Notes: a model not told the origin generated them from the letters alone. A DNA stretch of 64,000 nt from Lampropedia puyangensis (GCF_004833285.1 NZ_STFG01000006.1:62001-126000); one strand, 5' to 3'. Shown: positions 27,496 to 37,550, numbered from the stretch's first letter. Numbers and translations: made by a program.

Positions 27496-29589
27496 TCAAT
27501 GTCGCACGTCAATAGAAATAGGTTTTATGCTGCCTGGCACAATCTCCGCCCCTAAATGGCTTTGCAACCATTGCACACGGACGTCGTTTTCAACAATGCT
27601 CTGTGCAATATCTTGCGCACGGCGTTTGTCCGCTTCCATCTGGAGCATCAAACTGGCACTGACCTCGCCATATTCCAGCGTTAAAGTACCAGGAACCTCG
27701 GCGGCTTGAAGAATCGCTTGCAACTTACCTCGTAAGTTCTCATTCATCAAACTTTGGTTGTTGATGCGCAAATGTACGCCGTTGGCATCACGCTTTTGCG
27801 CCTGCGATTGCTGGGCCAACTCACGCACCAACGACACCAGGGTGCCTTGCTCATTCAACTGCCGCACCAAACTCTGCCACCATTGTTGTAGCGCAGGATC
27901 AGCAGCACTTGCGCCATGTGACACCGCCACTGCAGCCACTGGCCGCACGGTAGTGGCCAGCGTATCTTCTGCAGGAGCAGTTTCAGTCTGCGCCAAAGCA
28001 TCGCCTGGAGAGGCTATGACAACAGGCGCATCAACCGCCACCAGCAGTTCAGGCGCCAATTCGACTGCTTTTTCTTGTGAAGCTTGCGCAGGCCATGCCA
28101 CAACAGCGCTCTCTTGTTCCTCCCAAGGCAAAGCCTCCCTTGGCGCATGCTGCGAAGGTACCAGCTCGGCGAACTGAACCTCTTGCAATACTGGCTCAAC
28201 GTTGTGTTCTGCATCGAGCGCCGCAGTCACCGGTTTAGTCTGTGCCGCACTGTCAAGCGCTGCAGTGTCCACCTCAACCATGTGGCTGCGCTCAACAGGT
28301 TCGACCTTCTGCTCATTTGGTGGAGAAGTTTCTGCAAGAGGGGGCTGAATCGTTTCTGCCGTGCTTGCTGCTGCGCCCTGCTCACAAGCTACTGATGATG
28401 ACGATGCCGAACCTGACAAGCTATCGCCGTGGTTCGCATTGCCACCACCACCACCACCACCACCTGCAACGGGCGTTGATCCGGGAGGCGCTTTAAATGC
28501 CAACAGTCTCAACAGCACCATCACCAGGCCTGAATACTCATCAGGGGCCAAGCCCAGCTCTTCACGCCCTTTCAAACAAAAGGTGTAGAGCAATTGGGTT
28601 TCATCGGGCGGCAACTTACCAGCCAACTCAAGCAGCGGCTGTAAATCCACATCATCGCCACTGTCCCAGGCACTGGAAGGTACGCTTTGGTACAGCGCCA
28701 TCTTCTGTAGTGCTAAGGCCATGTCTTCGAGCAAAGAAGCCGCAGGAATGCCTTGCTGGCGCAAGGTATCAGCCAAGGAAACAATCGCAACGCCATCGGC
28801 AGCTGCCAAGGCCCCAATCATCTCAAGCACATAGCGCTTATCCACCACACCCAACATTTGTCGCACGGTAGATTCTTGTAGAGCCCCATTGCCATAGGCA
28901 ATGGCTTGATCTGTCAAGGACAGCGCATCACGCATCGAACCGCGTGCCGCACGAGCCAAAAGCTGCAAGCTCGCACGGTCTTGTGCAACCGCCTCTTTTT
29001 CAAGCACATGCTGCAAATGCTCTGTGATGGTTTGAGGCGCCATAGGCCGCAAATTGAACTGTAAACAGCGAGAAAGCACCGTCACCGGAACCTTCTGCGG
29101 ATCCGTCGTGGCCAACACGAATTTCAAATATTCAGGCGGCTCCTCCAACGTCTTTAACATGGCATTGAATGCCGTGTTGGAGAGCATGTGCACCTCATCA
29201 ATCATGAAGACTTTGAAGCGGCCTTGCACTGGCTTGTAGACCGCCTGCTCCATCAAACTCTGTACTTCCTCAACTCCACGATTGGATGCTGCATCCAACT
29301 CGGTGTAATCGACAAAACGACCCGCATCAATATCCCGGCAAGCTTGGCAAACTCCACATGGATGCGGGGTAATCGTCCCTTGCCCGTCTGGGCCCTGGCA
29401 GTTGAGTGACTTGGCCAAGATGCGCGACACCGTGGTTTTCCCAACACCTCGCGTGCCGGTAAACAAATACGCATGGTGCAACCGTTGCTGGGCAAGCGCA
29501 TTAGAGAGCGCTTTCACGACGTGTTCCTGCCCCACCATTTCATCAAAATTATGGGGGCGATATTTGCGAGCAAGCACCAGATAAGACAT
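27496..29589 (-). CDS. dnaX: DNA polymerase III subunit tau/gamma
   Basis: 697 residues from ATG 29589 (MSYLVLARKYRPHNFDEMVG), which is the conserved DnaX start; an upstream GTG/ATG-like frame start at 29613 is not needed. Walker A GTRGVGKTT is at 45-53, the zinc module uses C64, C78, C81 and C84, and MIDEVHMLS is the Walker B region. Domains I-III (to about residue 365) load the clamp; a low-complexity linker rich in Ala, Glu and Val follows, then the tau-specific C-terminus that binds the polymerase. A run of eight Gly sits in the linker near residue 376. I see no A6G-type slippery site for making gamma. Confidence 0.95.
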   Translation of the reverse strand: MSYLVLARKYRPHNFDEMVGQEHVVKALSNALAQQRLHHAYLFTGTRGVGKTTVSRILAKSLNCQGPDGQGTITPHPCGVCQACRDIDAGRFVDYTELDAASNRGVEEVQSLMEQAVYKPVQGRFKVFMIDEVHMLSNTAFNAMLKTLEEPPEYLKFVLATTDPQKVPVTVLSRCLQFNLRPMAPQTITEHLQHVLEKEAVAQDRASLQLLARAARGSMRDALSLTDQAIAYGNGALQESTVRQMLGVVDKRYVLEMIGALAAADGVAIVSLADTLRQQGIPAASLLEDMALALQKMALYQSVPSSAWDSGDDVDLQPLLELAGKLPPDETQLLYTFCLKGREELGLAPDEYSGLVMVLLRLLAFKAPPGSTPVAGGGGGGGGNANHGDSLSGSASSSSVACEQGAAASTAETIQPPLAETSPPNEQKVEPVERSHMVEVDTAALDSAAQTKPVTAALDAEHNVEPVLQEVQFAELVPSQHAPREALPWEEQESAVVAWPAQASQEKAVELAPELLVAVDAPVVIASPGDALAQTETAPAEDTLATTVRPVAAVAVSHGASAADPALQQWWQSLVRQLNEQGTLVSLVRELAQQSQAQKRDANGVHLRINNQSLMNENLRGKLQAILQAAEVPGTLTLEYGEVSASLMLQMEADKRRAQDIAQSIVENDVRVQWLQSHLGAEIVPGSIKPISIDVRH
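28442..28464. repeat. CCA trinucleotide repeat inside dnaX
   Basis: Seven CCA units plus CC encode a run of eight Gly on the minus strand, in the flexible linker of tau. The reading frame tolerates gain or loss of units, so the tract length may vary between strains. Confidence 0.9.
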
Positions 29590-29656
29590 AGCTTGGCATT
29601 CTAACTGTTGCACTGCAAATGCCCGGCATTTGCATGGTTGATATAAAAGCTCAGCA

Positions 29657-29790
29657 CCCTAAGAACGGGTTTAGGATCTTAAGGCAGACCGGATTGAAAT
29701 CCAAAAGCTTTAAGCGCACGCTCTTCACAAAGCAGCGTCAATGCCGATGCCACCGCAACGGCAAATACCCGGTGCAGAGCCCGTACTTAC
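29657..29790. mobile_element. Eroded copy of the MITE-like repeat
   Basis: The first 24 bases (29657-29680) match 21 of 24 bases at the left end of the repeat at 60291-60566. Inside, short blocks resembling the same element recur in order (a GGATTGAAATCCAAAAG block and GGCAAATACCCGG). The right end is not recognisable. It occupies the gap between tolA and dnaX, where no gene is present. Confidence 0.5.
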
Positions 29791-29804
29791 TAGGCGATCA
29801 AATT

Positions 29805-30998
29805 TTAATCATTCGGTTTAAACACCAAAACAGCTGAAGGCACCGAACGGCCATTGTCTAACGGCAACTTCTGAGTTTTATCAATCGCTCGCAGTACAGC
29901 CTCATCCCATGCAGCATTGCCACTGGACTTCACAATCCGACGGCCGGTGACTTTACCTGTGCTGTCCATTCGCACTTCAACTTCGGCCGATGGATTCCCA
30001 ACAATCGCGGCAGGAAAAACAATATTGGGACGTACTGCAGCACGAACCTGCCCACCCCAGCCTGCCGATGGGCCTGAAGACTGCAATGCGGAGCCCGAAG
30101 CATTAGCCCCACCGCTGGCACCGGCCATGCCTCGAATATTTTGCAATTGCGCAGCGCGCCTGGCTTCCGCTTCTGCGGCCTCTTTCTTCGCCGCCGCCTC
30201 CTGCGCCGCTTTTTTCTTGGCCGCAGCCTCTTGTTCGGCTTTTTTCTTGGCCGCCGCTTCTTCTTCCTGTTTTTTCTTCAGTGCAGCCTCTTCTGCCGCT
30301 TTCTTCTTGGCCGCTTCTTCAGCAGCCTTTTTCTTAGCTGCCTCTTCTGCGGCCTTTTTCTGCGCAGCAGCCTCCTGATCCTGCTTGCGTTTTTGCGCCT
30401 CTTGCTCTTGCTCTTTCTTCTGGCGCGCGGCATCCTCTGCCGCCTTTTTATTCGCAGCCTCAGTCTCTTCCTGTTTCTTTTTACGTGCGGCCTCCTCCAC
30501 AGCCTTTTTCTTCGCTGCAGCCTCTTCTGCTTGCTTATGCGCTTGGGCCTCCAACTCCTCTTGACGCTTACGCTCGGCTTCCTCACGTTTTTTGCGCTCA
30601 ATCACCAATTGTGGATTGGGCTGAGGAGCAACCTGCTGCACAGGGGCTGGAACTGGCGCAGGTGCTGGTGGAGGTGCCGAAGGAGGGGGCGGTGGTGGCG
30701 GTGGCGGTGGCGGTGGCGGTTCAGGAACAGGATCTGGCTCAACCACAGGCTCAGGAGGTTTTGGCACCTCCTGAGGCGGTGTTGGTGGTGCGGGTGGCGC
30801 TGCAGGGGCCGCCTCTTGTGGCAACTCTGACCAAACCTCAGCTTCCAAAACGGAGTCCACAGGGCGCTGCCAACTCACGCCGACTAATGCGCCAATCAAA
30901 CCGACATGCACCAACACGGCCAAGGCCACTGCGCGCAAGCGCATCGGAGGCTGAGGTGGCAGCAATGGTTCGTTACTCAAAGGAGGAAGTGCTGGCAT
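29805..30998 (-). CDS. tolA: Cell-envelope integrity protein TolA
   Basis: 397 residues with one N-terminal membrane anchor (about 20-42, RAVALAVLVHVGLIGALVGV). A proline-rich region (about 65-120) with a run of 13 Pro comes next, then a long Ala/Lys/Glu coiled-coil domain II built on AAKKKA-type repeats (about 130-285), and a C-terminal globular domain (about 310-397) with SAEVEVRMDSTGKV and VFKPND. TolA spans the periplasm and links the TolQR motor to Pal and TolB during outer-membrane constriction. The C-terminal domain is of the TonB-like fold. The expected tolB and pal genes do not follow; dnaX does. Confidence 0.92.
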   Translation of the reverse strand: MPALPPLSNEPLLPPQPPMRLRAVALAVLVHVGLIGALVGVSWQRPVDSVLEAEVWSELPQEAAPAAPPAPPTPPQEVPKPPEPVVEPDPVPEPPPPPPPPPPPPPSAPPPAPAPVPAPVQQVAPQPNPQLVIERKKREEAERKRQEELEAQAHKQAEEAAAKKKAVEEAARKKKQEETEAANKKAAEDAARQKKEQEQEAQKRKQDQEAAAQKKAAEEAAKKKAAEEAAKKKAAEEAALKKKQEEEAAAKKKAEQEAAAKKKAAQEAAAKKEAAEAEARRAAQLQNIRGMAGASGGANASGSALQSSGPSAGWGGQVRAAVRPNIVFPAAIVGNPSAEVEVRMDSTGKVTGRRIVKSSGNAAWDEAVLRAIDKTQKLPLDNGRSVPSAVLVFKPND

Positions 30999-31057
30999 GA
31001 AACGGAGATAAAAAAATTGTCAGCGAACAAAAAGTGCTCAACTATCAGTCCATGGGC

Positions 31058-31498
31058 TTATTTTTGATTTAAAAGAAAAGCCACCCGCTTGATCTGCGCC
31101 TCTTGCAAAGCGGTCATGGTATTCATCACATACTCGTAGCTGGCTTGCTTGTCACCCACAATAACAATGGCAAATTGCTCTTGCGTTTTACCTTGTTCAA
31201 GCTGTTTGGCCTGCCACTCACGCGCCAACTCTTTTACCTGCTCTAGCGTAGCGGTCTGCTTGCCTTGGCCAGTAATTTCCCATTCCATTTTCCCGGTCGG
31301 GTCCACGTACACGCGCGCTGTCTCAGGCGGCGTCTGATCTGCTTTACCAACCGTGGGCGCATTGATCACGCCTGGTGTCACCATGGGGGCCGTCACCATG
31401 AAGATAATCAACAATACCAACATCACATCAATGAAGGGCACCATATTGATTTCATTGACGGTGCGACGCCCTCTTCCACGTCTTGCTATGCCTGCCAT
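31058..31498 (-). CDS. tolR: Tol-Pal system protein TolR
   Basis: A 146-residue ExbD/TolR protein with a single membrane segment (about 20-42, VPFIDVMLVLLIIFMVTAP). Its Asp near residue 25 is the conserved proton-pathway residue. A periplasmic domain follows, with a family-typical VDPTGKMEWEI and VIVGDKQASYEYVM. TolR works with TolQ to use the proton motive force to energise TolA. It lies 44 bases after tolQ and 59 bases before tolA, all in the same direction. Shorter homologues often end soon after QIKRVAFL, as here. Confidence 0.94.
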   Translation of the reverse strand: MAGIARRGRGRRTVNEINMVPFIDVMLVLLIIFMVTAPMVTPGVINAPTVGKADQTPPETARVYVDPTGKMEWEITGQGKQTATLEQVKELAREWQAKQLEQGKTQEQFAIVIVGDKQASYEYVMNTMTALQEAQIKRVAFLLNQK

Positions 31499-31542
31499 TG
31501 CAGCGTCCTCCTTGAAAATAAGCTCACTACGAGCGAAGCTGC

Positions 31543-32241
31543 TCAGTGACCAGACGGAGACTGCGTCGCACCCAAGTTGCGCTGCAAGATATTGGTAAAT
31601 TCATCGCCAAAGGTTTCCATGCGGATGGCTGTGCGATCCACATCACGGCTAAAACGGTTATAGGCTACTACGGCAGGAATAGCGGTAAACAAGCCCATGG
31701 CAGTGGCCACCAACGCTTCCGCAATCCCTGGAGCTACGGTAGCGAGTGAAATCTGCTCCATTCCCGCGAAACCCGTGAAGGCATGCATGATCCCCCAAAC
31801 GGTACCAAACAAACCAACATAAGGTGCAATAGAACCAACGGTACCCAAGAATGAAAGGCCGTTTTCCAAGGCATCCATTTCGCGATTGAAGCTGGCCATC
31901 ATGGCTCTGCGCGATCCATCAAGCAGCGTATTCGCATTGTGAATCTGGCGCTCACGGAGTTTATGGAATTCACGCATACCATTAGCAAACATGCGCTCCA
32001 ACGGGCCAGAAGTACGGGCATTTTGTACTGCCGCAGTGTAGAGATCATTAAGACTGGCCCCTGACCAGAAATCTTCTTCAAACTCACCATTGAGTTTGCG
32101 CGCATCTTTGAGCAGCATGGACTTCTTGAAAATAGTGGCCCAACTCGCAATCGAGCCAACCACCAGAATCACCATTACGGCCTGCACCACCCAACTGGCG
32201 TTGAGGATGAGGTGCGTTATCGACATGTCTTGAGCGTTCAT
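31543..32241 (-). CDS. tolQ: Tol-Pal system protein TolQ
   Basis: A 232-residue ExbB/TolQ-family inner-membrane protein. It has one N-terminal membrane segment (about 15-38), a cytoplasmic domain, and two further membrane segments around SIAPYVGLFGTVWGIMHAF and SLATVAPGIAEALVATAMGLFTAIPAV, the conserved Thr- and Gly-rich pore region. Its start overlaps the stop of ybgC by four bases (ATGA type), so translation is coupled and the start choice is secure. TolQ forms a proton-driven ring around TolR. Expression is from the ybgC promoter. Confidence 0.95.
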   Translation of the reverse strand: MNAQDMSITHLILNASWVVQAVMVILVVGSIASWATIFKKSMLLKDARKLNGEFEEDFWSGASLNDLYTAAVQNARTSGPLERMFANGMREFHKLRERQIHNANTLLDGSRRAMMASFNREMDALENGLSFLGTVGSIAPYVGLFGTVWGIMHAFTGFAGMEQISLATVAPGIAEALVATAMGLFTAIPAVVAYNRFSRDVDRTAIRMETFGDEFTNILQRNLGATQSPSGH

Positions 32242-32678
32242 AAGAACAAATTGTGTACGTTTTCAGGAATTCGGCTTGCGCGAACAGTCACACTGTCCAC
32301 CCACCCAATGCGCACTTGAGCATCACACAGTAGTGTGCCACCTTCTTGCGCCTCGTCATGCCGATAAATGTGTTGCTGCATAGTCATGGAGGCACGCCCC
32401 CTCTCTACCACGGACGCAGTCACCCATAACCAATCATCTAGCCGTGCCGGCTGCAAATACCGCAACGACAAGTTGGTTACGACAAACATACCGCCCAATT
32501 GTTCCCGAGCTTGTTGCTGACCTATCCCCTTGCTTCGCAGCCATTCACTGCGGGCCCGCTCCATAAACTTGATGTAATTGGCATGGTAAACAATACCTCC
32601 CGCATCGGTATCTTCCCAATACACCCTGAGATGCATTCCGTAGTGCGAAAAAATGGATTCTTTCACTTGCTCATCCAC
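32238..32678 (-). CDS. ybgC: Tol-Pal associated acyl-CoA thioesterase YbgC
   Basis: A 146-residue hot-dog-fold thioesterase. YWEDTDAGGIVYHANYIKFMERARSEW contains the catalytic Asp and the family signature, shown here only as the residues around YHANYIKF near position 30-37. It is the first gene of ybgC-tolQ-tolR-tolA, which is the standard place for YbgC in proteobacteria. YbgC hydrolyses acyl-CoA thioesters and interacts with phospholipid synthesis enzymes. I see no strong promoter in the 150 bases upstream, which also hold a terminator for the neighbouring cyo genes. Confidence 0.9.
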   Translation of the reverse strand: MDEQVKESIFSHYGMHLRVYWEDTDAGGIVYHANYIKFMERARSEWLRSKGIGQQQAREQLGGMFVVTNLSLRYLQPARLDDWLWVTASVVERGRASMTMQQHIYRHDEAQEGGTLLCDAQVRIGWVDSVTVRASRIPENVHNLFL

Positions 32679-32826
32679 CCTTATTTTCTATATGGATTGG
32701 TCCACTATCACGACCGGCTCGTTATTCTAGAGAGATTCAATTATGAGGATAAAACAATTTGCAGATCATGGATTTGCACACCACACTTTAAGTTTCGCAA
32801 ACACAGACAAAGCACAAATAACACAT

Positions 32827-32861
32827 AAAAAAACAACCCGCACAAGGCGGGTTGTTTTTTT
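32827..32861. terminator. Terminator of the cyoABCD operon
   Basis: A 9-base stem ACAACCCGC/GCGGGTTGT with loop ACAAG lies 26 bases past the cyoD stop. The minus-strand tail is TTTTTTTATG, and the plus-strand tail is also T-rich, so it could work in both directions. Confidence 0.85.
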
Positions 32862-32880
32862 ATAGCAGTCTGCCAACTCT

Positions 32881-33276
32881 TTATTTAGACAGATCCGTAG
32901 CACTAGGTGGAATGAAAGACGAATTTCCCATCGTATGGGGCATCATGTGTTCTTCTAGGTTGCGCATGACCCAAATAGAGCCAACCAGCGCAATCACCAA
33001 AGTAATGATCGTAAAGATCATGGCCATGAAAGACCAACCACCTTCAGTGTTGGGCTTCATATGCAGGAAATACACCACATGAACGATCACCTGCACCACT
33101 GCAAATGCCAAAATCCAACCGACTGTTGCTGTCTTGCTGTCGAGCACATCGCCCATCACCAACCAAAACGGAATCACAGTCAAGATCACCGCAAGGACAA
33201 AACCTACGACGTAGTCCTTCAGCGTACCGTGTGGAGCTCCACCATCAGTGTGGTGGTCATGGTTATGTTGGCTCAT
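32881..33276 (-). CDS. cyoD: Cytochrome bo3 quinol oxidase subunit IV
   Basis: 131 residues from ATG 33276 with a His-rich N-terminus (MSQHNHDHHTDGG) and three membrane segments (about 30-50, 58-78, 90-112), typical of CyoD. VHVVYFLHMKPNTEGGW is the conserved loop. It overlaps the cyoC stop by four bases. A longer frame upstream to 33357 is spurious because it lies inside cyoC. CyoD assists assembly of the CuB site in the terminal oxidase. No cyoE heme O synthase follows; the operon ends at a terminator. Confidence 0.92.
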   Translation of the reverse strand: MSQHNHDHHTDGGAPHGTLKDYVVGFVLAVILTVIPFWLVMGDVLDSKTATVGWILAFAVVQVIVHVVYFLHMKPNTEGGWSFMAMIFTIITLVIALVGSIWVMRNLEEHMMPHTMGNSSFIPPSATDLSK

Positions 33277-33923
33277 CCTACGACTCCAATCAGATAAACA
33301 TAAGAAAACACGATGATCCAGATCACATCCAAGAAGTGCCAAAACATGGACAGACACATCAAACGGCGTTGATTGGCTTCATTCAAACGGTGTTTACGCA
33401 ATTGAAACACCAGCACAATCAACCAAATCAAGCCAAACGTAACGTGCAATCCGTGCGTACCTACCAACGTGAAAAAGGCTGAAAGAAACGCACTGCGTTG
33501 TGGAGTTGCCCCCAAGTGAACCAAGTGCTGAAACTCGTAAATTTCAATAGCCAAGAACGCCAAGCCAAACACCGCCGTGATCAACAACCATTTGATAGTT
33601 CCAGCCACATTGCCTTTGTAGGACTGCAACATAGCAAACCCAAAGGTAATGGAAGAGAACAACAGCATAAATGTGTTGAGCAAGATCAGTTTGAGATCAA
33701 ACAAATCAGCAGGTGATGGGCCCGCTGCATAGTTGCGGCCCAAGACGGCATATACAGCAAACAGGATTGCAAAGATGAGACAGTCGCTCATCAGGTAAAT
33801 CCAGAAGCCGATACCAGTGGTGTTATTGGTATGACCATGGCCATCATCATGACCGTGGTGCGGATCTTCATGAACGAAGAATTCGCGCTGCCCTGCAGGC
33901 GCGTGTGCGGTTGTTACTGACAT
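33273..33923 (-). CDS. cyoC: Cytochrome bo3 quinol oxidase subunit III
   Basis: 216 residues from ATG 33923; a GTG 12 bases upstream is an alternative. After a His-rich polar N-terminus (about 15-35), five membrane segments follow, in the pattern of CyoC. GIGFWIYLMSDCLIFAILFA, SAFFTLVGTHGLHVTFGL and the final FWHFLDVIWIIVFSYVYLIG are characteristic. It is part of the four-subunit bo3-type ubiquinol oxidase that reduces oxygen to water and pumps protons. It is translationally coupled to cyoD and lies 21 bases after cyoB. Confidence 0.94.
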   Translation of the reverse strand: MSVTTAHAPAGQREFFVHEDPHHGHDDGHGHTNNTTGIGFWIYLMSDCLIFAILFAVYAVLGRNYAAGPSPADLFDLKLILLNTFMLLFSSITFGFAMLQSYKGNVAGTIKWLLITAVFGLAFLAIEIYEFQHLVHLGATPQRSAFLSAFFTLVGTHGLHVTFGLIWLIVLVFQLRKHRLNEANQRRLMCLSMFWHFLDVIWIIVFSYVYLIGVVG

Positions 33924-33944
33924 AGTTTGCTGCACTCCGAGCGA

Positions 33945-35972
33945 TCAAGTTCTTGCACTGGCAGCGAGTTGCTGCGTGCGCGCATCTTCGATTTCCTGCA
34001 CTTCTTTGGCAGGAATATAGTAATCCCTGTCGTAATTGAAGGTGTGGTAAATCGACAAACCAATAATGGCCACGAATGTGAGGATAGCCAGCCACCACAC
34101 ATAGAAGATCATGGCAAAACCAAAGACTACGCTAATAACACTGAGGACAACGCCCATGCCGGTGTACTTAGGCATATGGATTGGAACGAAACCAGACACT
34201 GGACGAACCGCACCGTGTTTTTTCATATCCCACCAAGCGTCCAAATCGTGCACACGAGGCGAGAACGCAAAATTGTAGGCAGGCGGAGGAGAAGACGTTG
34301 CCCACTCCAAAGTACGACCATCACCCCAAGAGTCACCAGTCAAATCACGGGTCTTCTCACGTTGGAGCCAGCCCACCACGATAGAAAGCACGAAGGCCAA
34401 GATACCAGCGCCGATCAACAAACCGCCCAGCAAAGCCACGACAAAGTATGGCTGCAAGGACGTATCAGCAAATTGGCTGATACGGCGAGTCACGCCCATC
34501 AAACCCATGATGTAAAGCGGTGTGAACGCCACCCAGAAACCAATGAACCAGCACCAGAAAGACACCTTGCCCCAAAACGCATTCATCTTGTAGCCAAACG
34601 CTTTCGGGAACCAAAATGTCAAGCCTGCGAACAAGCCAAACACAACGCCACCAATGATGGTGTTATGGAAGTGGGCAATCAAGAACAAGCTGTTGTGCAA
34701 CACAAAGTCAGCGGCAGGAATTGCCAGCATCACACCAGTCATGCCACCGATAGCGAAAGTGACCATGAAACCCAGCGTCCAGTACATCGGCACTTCCATG
34801 CGGACGCGACCTTTGTACATCGTGAACAACCAGTTGAAAATCTTGGCTCCCGTTGGAATCGAGATGATCATCGTGGCAATGCCGAAGAAGGCATTCACAT
34901 TCGCCCCTGCCCCCATGGTGAAGAAGTGGTGCAACCACACCAAATAAGACAACACCGTGATAGCCATCGTTGCAAACACCATGGAGGTGTAGCCGAAGAG
35001 ACGTTTTTTCGTCAGTACAGGAACGATTTCAGAGAAGATACCAAAGGCTGGCAAAACCAAGATATAGACCTCAGGGTGACCCCAGATCCAGATCAGGTTG
35101 ACATACATCATTGGGCTGCCACCCAACTGGTTAGTAAAGAAGTTCGTACCCAGATAACGATCCAAAGTCAACAACACCAGTGTTGCTGTCAGGATCGGAA
35201 AAGTCGCCACAATCAGCATGTTTGCGCCAAATGCAGTCCATGTGAACACAGGCATTTTCATCAATGTCATGCCAGGCGCACGCATGCGGATGATCGTCAC
35301 CAGCATGTTGATACCTGAAAGCGTGGTACCCACACCAGCGATGTTCAATGACCACAGGTAGTAATCCATCCCTGTTCCTGGGCTGTAATCAATACCAGAC
35401 AGTGGCGGGTAAGCCAACCAACCGGTTTGCGCAAACTCACCGACAAACAGAGAGATCATCACTAAAACAGCACCAGCAGTAGTCATCCAGAAACTGAAGT
35501 TATTCAGAAACGGGAACGCCACGTCGCGTGCACCAATTTGTAGCGGAACCAAATAGTTAAAGAAAGCCGTAACTAATGGCATAGCCACAAAGAAAATCAT
35601 GATGACCGCGTGAACGGTAAACACCTGATCGTAGTGGTGGGCATTGAGATACCCTTCGCCTCCGCCTGAGGCCAAGGCTTGCTGTAAACGCATCATCAAG
35701 GCATCAGCAAAACCGCGCAGCAGCATCACGATCCCCAAGATCGCATACATGATGCCGATTTTTTTGTGGTCAATCGTCGTGAACCATTCTTTCCACAAAT
35801 AGCCCCACAGGCGGAACTTGGTAATCAAAGCCAAAAGCGCAAGACCACCGAGCATTACCCCGATGAAGGTCGCCATAACGACGGGCTCCTTCAACATAGG
35901 GAATGTGACATGGTCAAACGTAATGCGCCCAAGTAACGGGCTCACGTTTTCATTAAAAAAAGCAGCTGACAT
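33945..35972 (-). CDS. cyoB: Cytochrome bo3 quinol oxidase subunit I
   Basis: 675 residues with about 15 membrane segments, matching CyoB length (E. coli 663). Diagnostic motifs are the [16 protein letters not shown] region with the His-Tyr cross-link, the HHFFTMG CuB histidine pair, and HFHNTIIGG which carries the heme histidines. [20 protein letters not shown] is typical of the quinol oxidase branch. It is the heme-copper catalytic subunit. It follows cyoA by 17 bases and precedes cyoC by 21 bases, so all four subunits are one transcript. Confidence 0.96.
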   Translation of the reverse strand: MSAAFFNENVSPLLGRITFDHVTFPMLKEPVVMATFIGVMLGGLALLALITKFRLWGYLWKEWFTTIDHKKIGIMYAILGIVMLLRGFADALMMRLQQALASGGGEGYLNAHHYDQVFTVHAVIMIFFVAMPLVTAFFNYLVPLQIGARDVAFPFLNNFSFWMTTAGAVLVMISLFVGEFAQTGWLAYPPLSGIDYSPGTGMDYYLWSLNIAGVGTTLSGINMLVTIIRMRAPGMTLMKMPVFTWTAFGANMLIVATFPILTATLVLLTLDRYLGTNFFTNQLGGSPMMYVNLIWIWGHPEVYILVLPAFGIFSEIVPVLTKKRLFGYTSMVFATMAITVLSYLVWLHHFFTMGAGANVNAFFGIATMIISIPTGAKIFNWLFTMYKGRVRMEVPMYWTLGFMVTFAIGGMTGVMLAIPAADFVLHNSLFLIAHFHNTIIGGVVFGLFAGLTFWFPKAFGYKMNAFWGKVSFWCWFIGFWVAFTPLYIMGLMGVTRRISQFADTSLQPYFVVALLGGLLIGAGILAFVLSIVVGWLQREKTRDLTGDSWGDGRTLEWATSSPPPAYNFAFSPRVHDLDAWWDMKKHGAVRPVSGFVPIHMPKYTGMGVVLSVISVVFGFAMIFYVWWLAILTFVAIIGLSIYHTFNYDRDYYIPAKEVQEIEDARTQQLAASART

Positions 35973-35989
35973 TGTTCTAGCTTCCAGTA

Positions 35990-37246
35990 TCAGAGTGCAG
36001 TGGAAACAGCACCCGTGTTGGCACTGATCTTTTGAGTGGACACTGCGCCATGCGCGCCTGCATCCTCGTTTTTAGCCGTATCAAATGGTGAGCGCACCAA
36101 GTCAGCAGTTGTAGAGTCTGGCGTGCACACAAAGGTGCCAGGAATAATGCCGGAGAACTTCACCAAATCCAATTGGGTCTTCAGCGTGCGGCGGCTGTCA
36201 TAACGCAGACGCTTGAGGTTATCCAGGCTATCAACACCAGCACCACCGGCTGTATCAATAGCCATCATTTCATCCATGCACATAGAGCCAGGGCGAGCGC
36301 ACAGATTCAAAATCGCGTGGTACATATCAACCTCTACGTTGGCATAGTGACGTGTACCGAAGTACTGCACAAAACCACGTTCATTGGTCTGATCTGCCAC
36401 ATCCAAGGCCATGTACTCCTTACGATCAAGCGTTTGCGGTGATTGACGAACCTGCTCAACCCACTGATCAAAGCCTTGCTGGCTCATCCCAGTGAAGTCA
36501 AAGTGCATTTGACTAAAACCCCAACCGGTGTAATTAGCAGAGAAGCCTTTGTATACACCCTCTTCATTCATGACTGCGTGCAACTTGGTTCGCATGCCCG
36601 GCATAGCATAGACCTGACCTGCCAACGCGGGGATGTAGAACGAATTCATCGCAGAAACTGAGGTGAGCGTAAAGTCAATTGGCGTATTGACTGGCGCAGC
36701 CAACTCATTCACGGTGGCTATACCGTAGTCCGGGTAAATGAAGAGCCATTTCCAATCCAATGCGGCCACCTCAACACGCAAAGGCTTGACATCAACAGTC
36801 TTCTCATTGACACGCCCCGGATCGATAACCGCAGCCGTCATGCGTTTGACTGCCCCCAAGTTTTCATTCACACCGGCGATGGCGGTATCTTTATCGATAC
36901 GTGCCAGAGGGCGGTATGGATCCAGCAAGTGCGACGAACCCCATGTCACCAACGCCAGCACAATAATGATGGCAATCGGAGCGCCCCAGATCAACACTTC
37001 CAATTTGTTGGAATGGTAAAAATCAGGGTCATATTCCGCATTAGCCGATGCGCGGTACTTCCACGCGTAATACAACGTGGCGATGATCACCGGAACGATG
37101 ATCAACAGCATGACATAGACAGAGAACAGCAACAGGTTACTTTGTTGCTTGGCAACATAGCCCGATGGGTTGATCACCGTCCAGTTACAGCCCGATAGCA
37201 GCGACGTCGCTGCCGCTGCTGCGACAAGGGGAATCGTTTTTTTCAT
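35990..37246 (-). CDS. cyoA: Cytochrome bo3 quinol oxidase subunit II
   Basis: 418 residues from ATG 37246 (ribosome binding site GAGGT). The signal peptide ends in a lipobox LSGC with the lipidated Cys at residue 20. Two membrane segments (about 45-65 and 85-105) and a periplasmic cupredoxin-like domain follow, containing [19 protein letters not shown] and the [16 protein letters not shown] segment. The CuA ligands of cytochrome c oxidases are absent, as expected for a quinol oxidase. It is longer than E. coli CyoA (315), with about 100 extra residues at the C-terminus of low complexity. It is the first gene of the operon. Confidence 0.93.
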   Translation of the reverse strand: MKKTIPLVAAAAATSLLSGCNWTVINPSGYVAKQQSNLLLFSVYVMLLIIVPVIIATLYYAWKYRASANAEYDPDFYHSNKLEVLIWGAPIAIIIVLALVTWGSSHLLDPYRPLARIDKDTAIAGVNENLGAVKRMTAAVIDPGRVNEKTVDVKPLRVEVAALDWKWLFIYPDYGIATVNELAAPVNTPIDFTLTSVSAMNSFYIPALAGQVYAMPGMRTKLHAVMNEEGVYKGFSANYTGWGFSQMHFDFTGMSQQGFDQWVEQVRQSPQTLDRKEYMALDVADQTNERGFVQYFGTRHYANVEVDMYHAILNLCARPGSMCMDEMMAIDTAGGAGVDSLDNLKRLRYDSRRTLKTQLDLVKFSGIIPGTFVCTPDSTTADLVRSPFDTAKNEDAGAHGAVSTQKISANTGAVSTAL

Positions 37247-37310
37247 GCACACCTCAAGAGAAGATATTCCCAACAAAACAAGCCCAATAGAAAGCCTTTA
37301 GTTAAAAAAA

Positions 37311-37348
37311 CAAAGACAATCCGGCCTGATGGAAAGGCAGGCCGGATT
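37311..37348 (-). terminator. Terminator after typA
   Basis: An 11-base perfect stem AATCCGGCCTG/CAGGCCGGATT around a 9-base loop is followed on the minus strand by GTCTTTGTTTTTTT. It lies about 200 bases past the typA stop and about 70 bases before the cyoA start, so it separates the two operons. Confidence 0.8.
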
Positions 37349-37550
37349 CTATCCCTTTTCATTGAACTTTCGATGCTAGAGAAGCTCAGCAGCAGCTTTT
37401 CCTGCAAGCTAAAAGCCTATGCCACAGGCAAAAAAACTACCTATAGCGACCCAAACCCTCTATGGGCTTGGGATACCTCACATGACCTGCACTGCCCCCC
37501 CCAAGTCACTAGACGAAGTACTAGCAGAACGAAAAACAAAGAATAGTCGA

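Noticed and set aside
30640-30730. CGG/GGT-rich repeat resembling a microsatellite or CRISPR-like tract
   Set aside because: It encodes the polyproline linker of TolA and has no spacer-repeat structure.
33927-35318. Long plus-strand open frame of 463 codons antisense to cyoB
   Set aside because: It is a mirror of the conserved membrane protein CyoB on the other strand and its translation is low-complexity His/Arg/Gln-rich with no domain.
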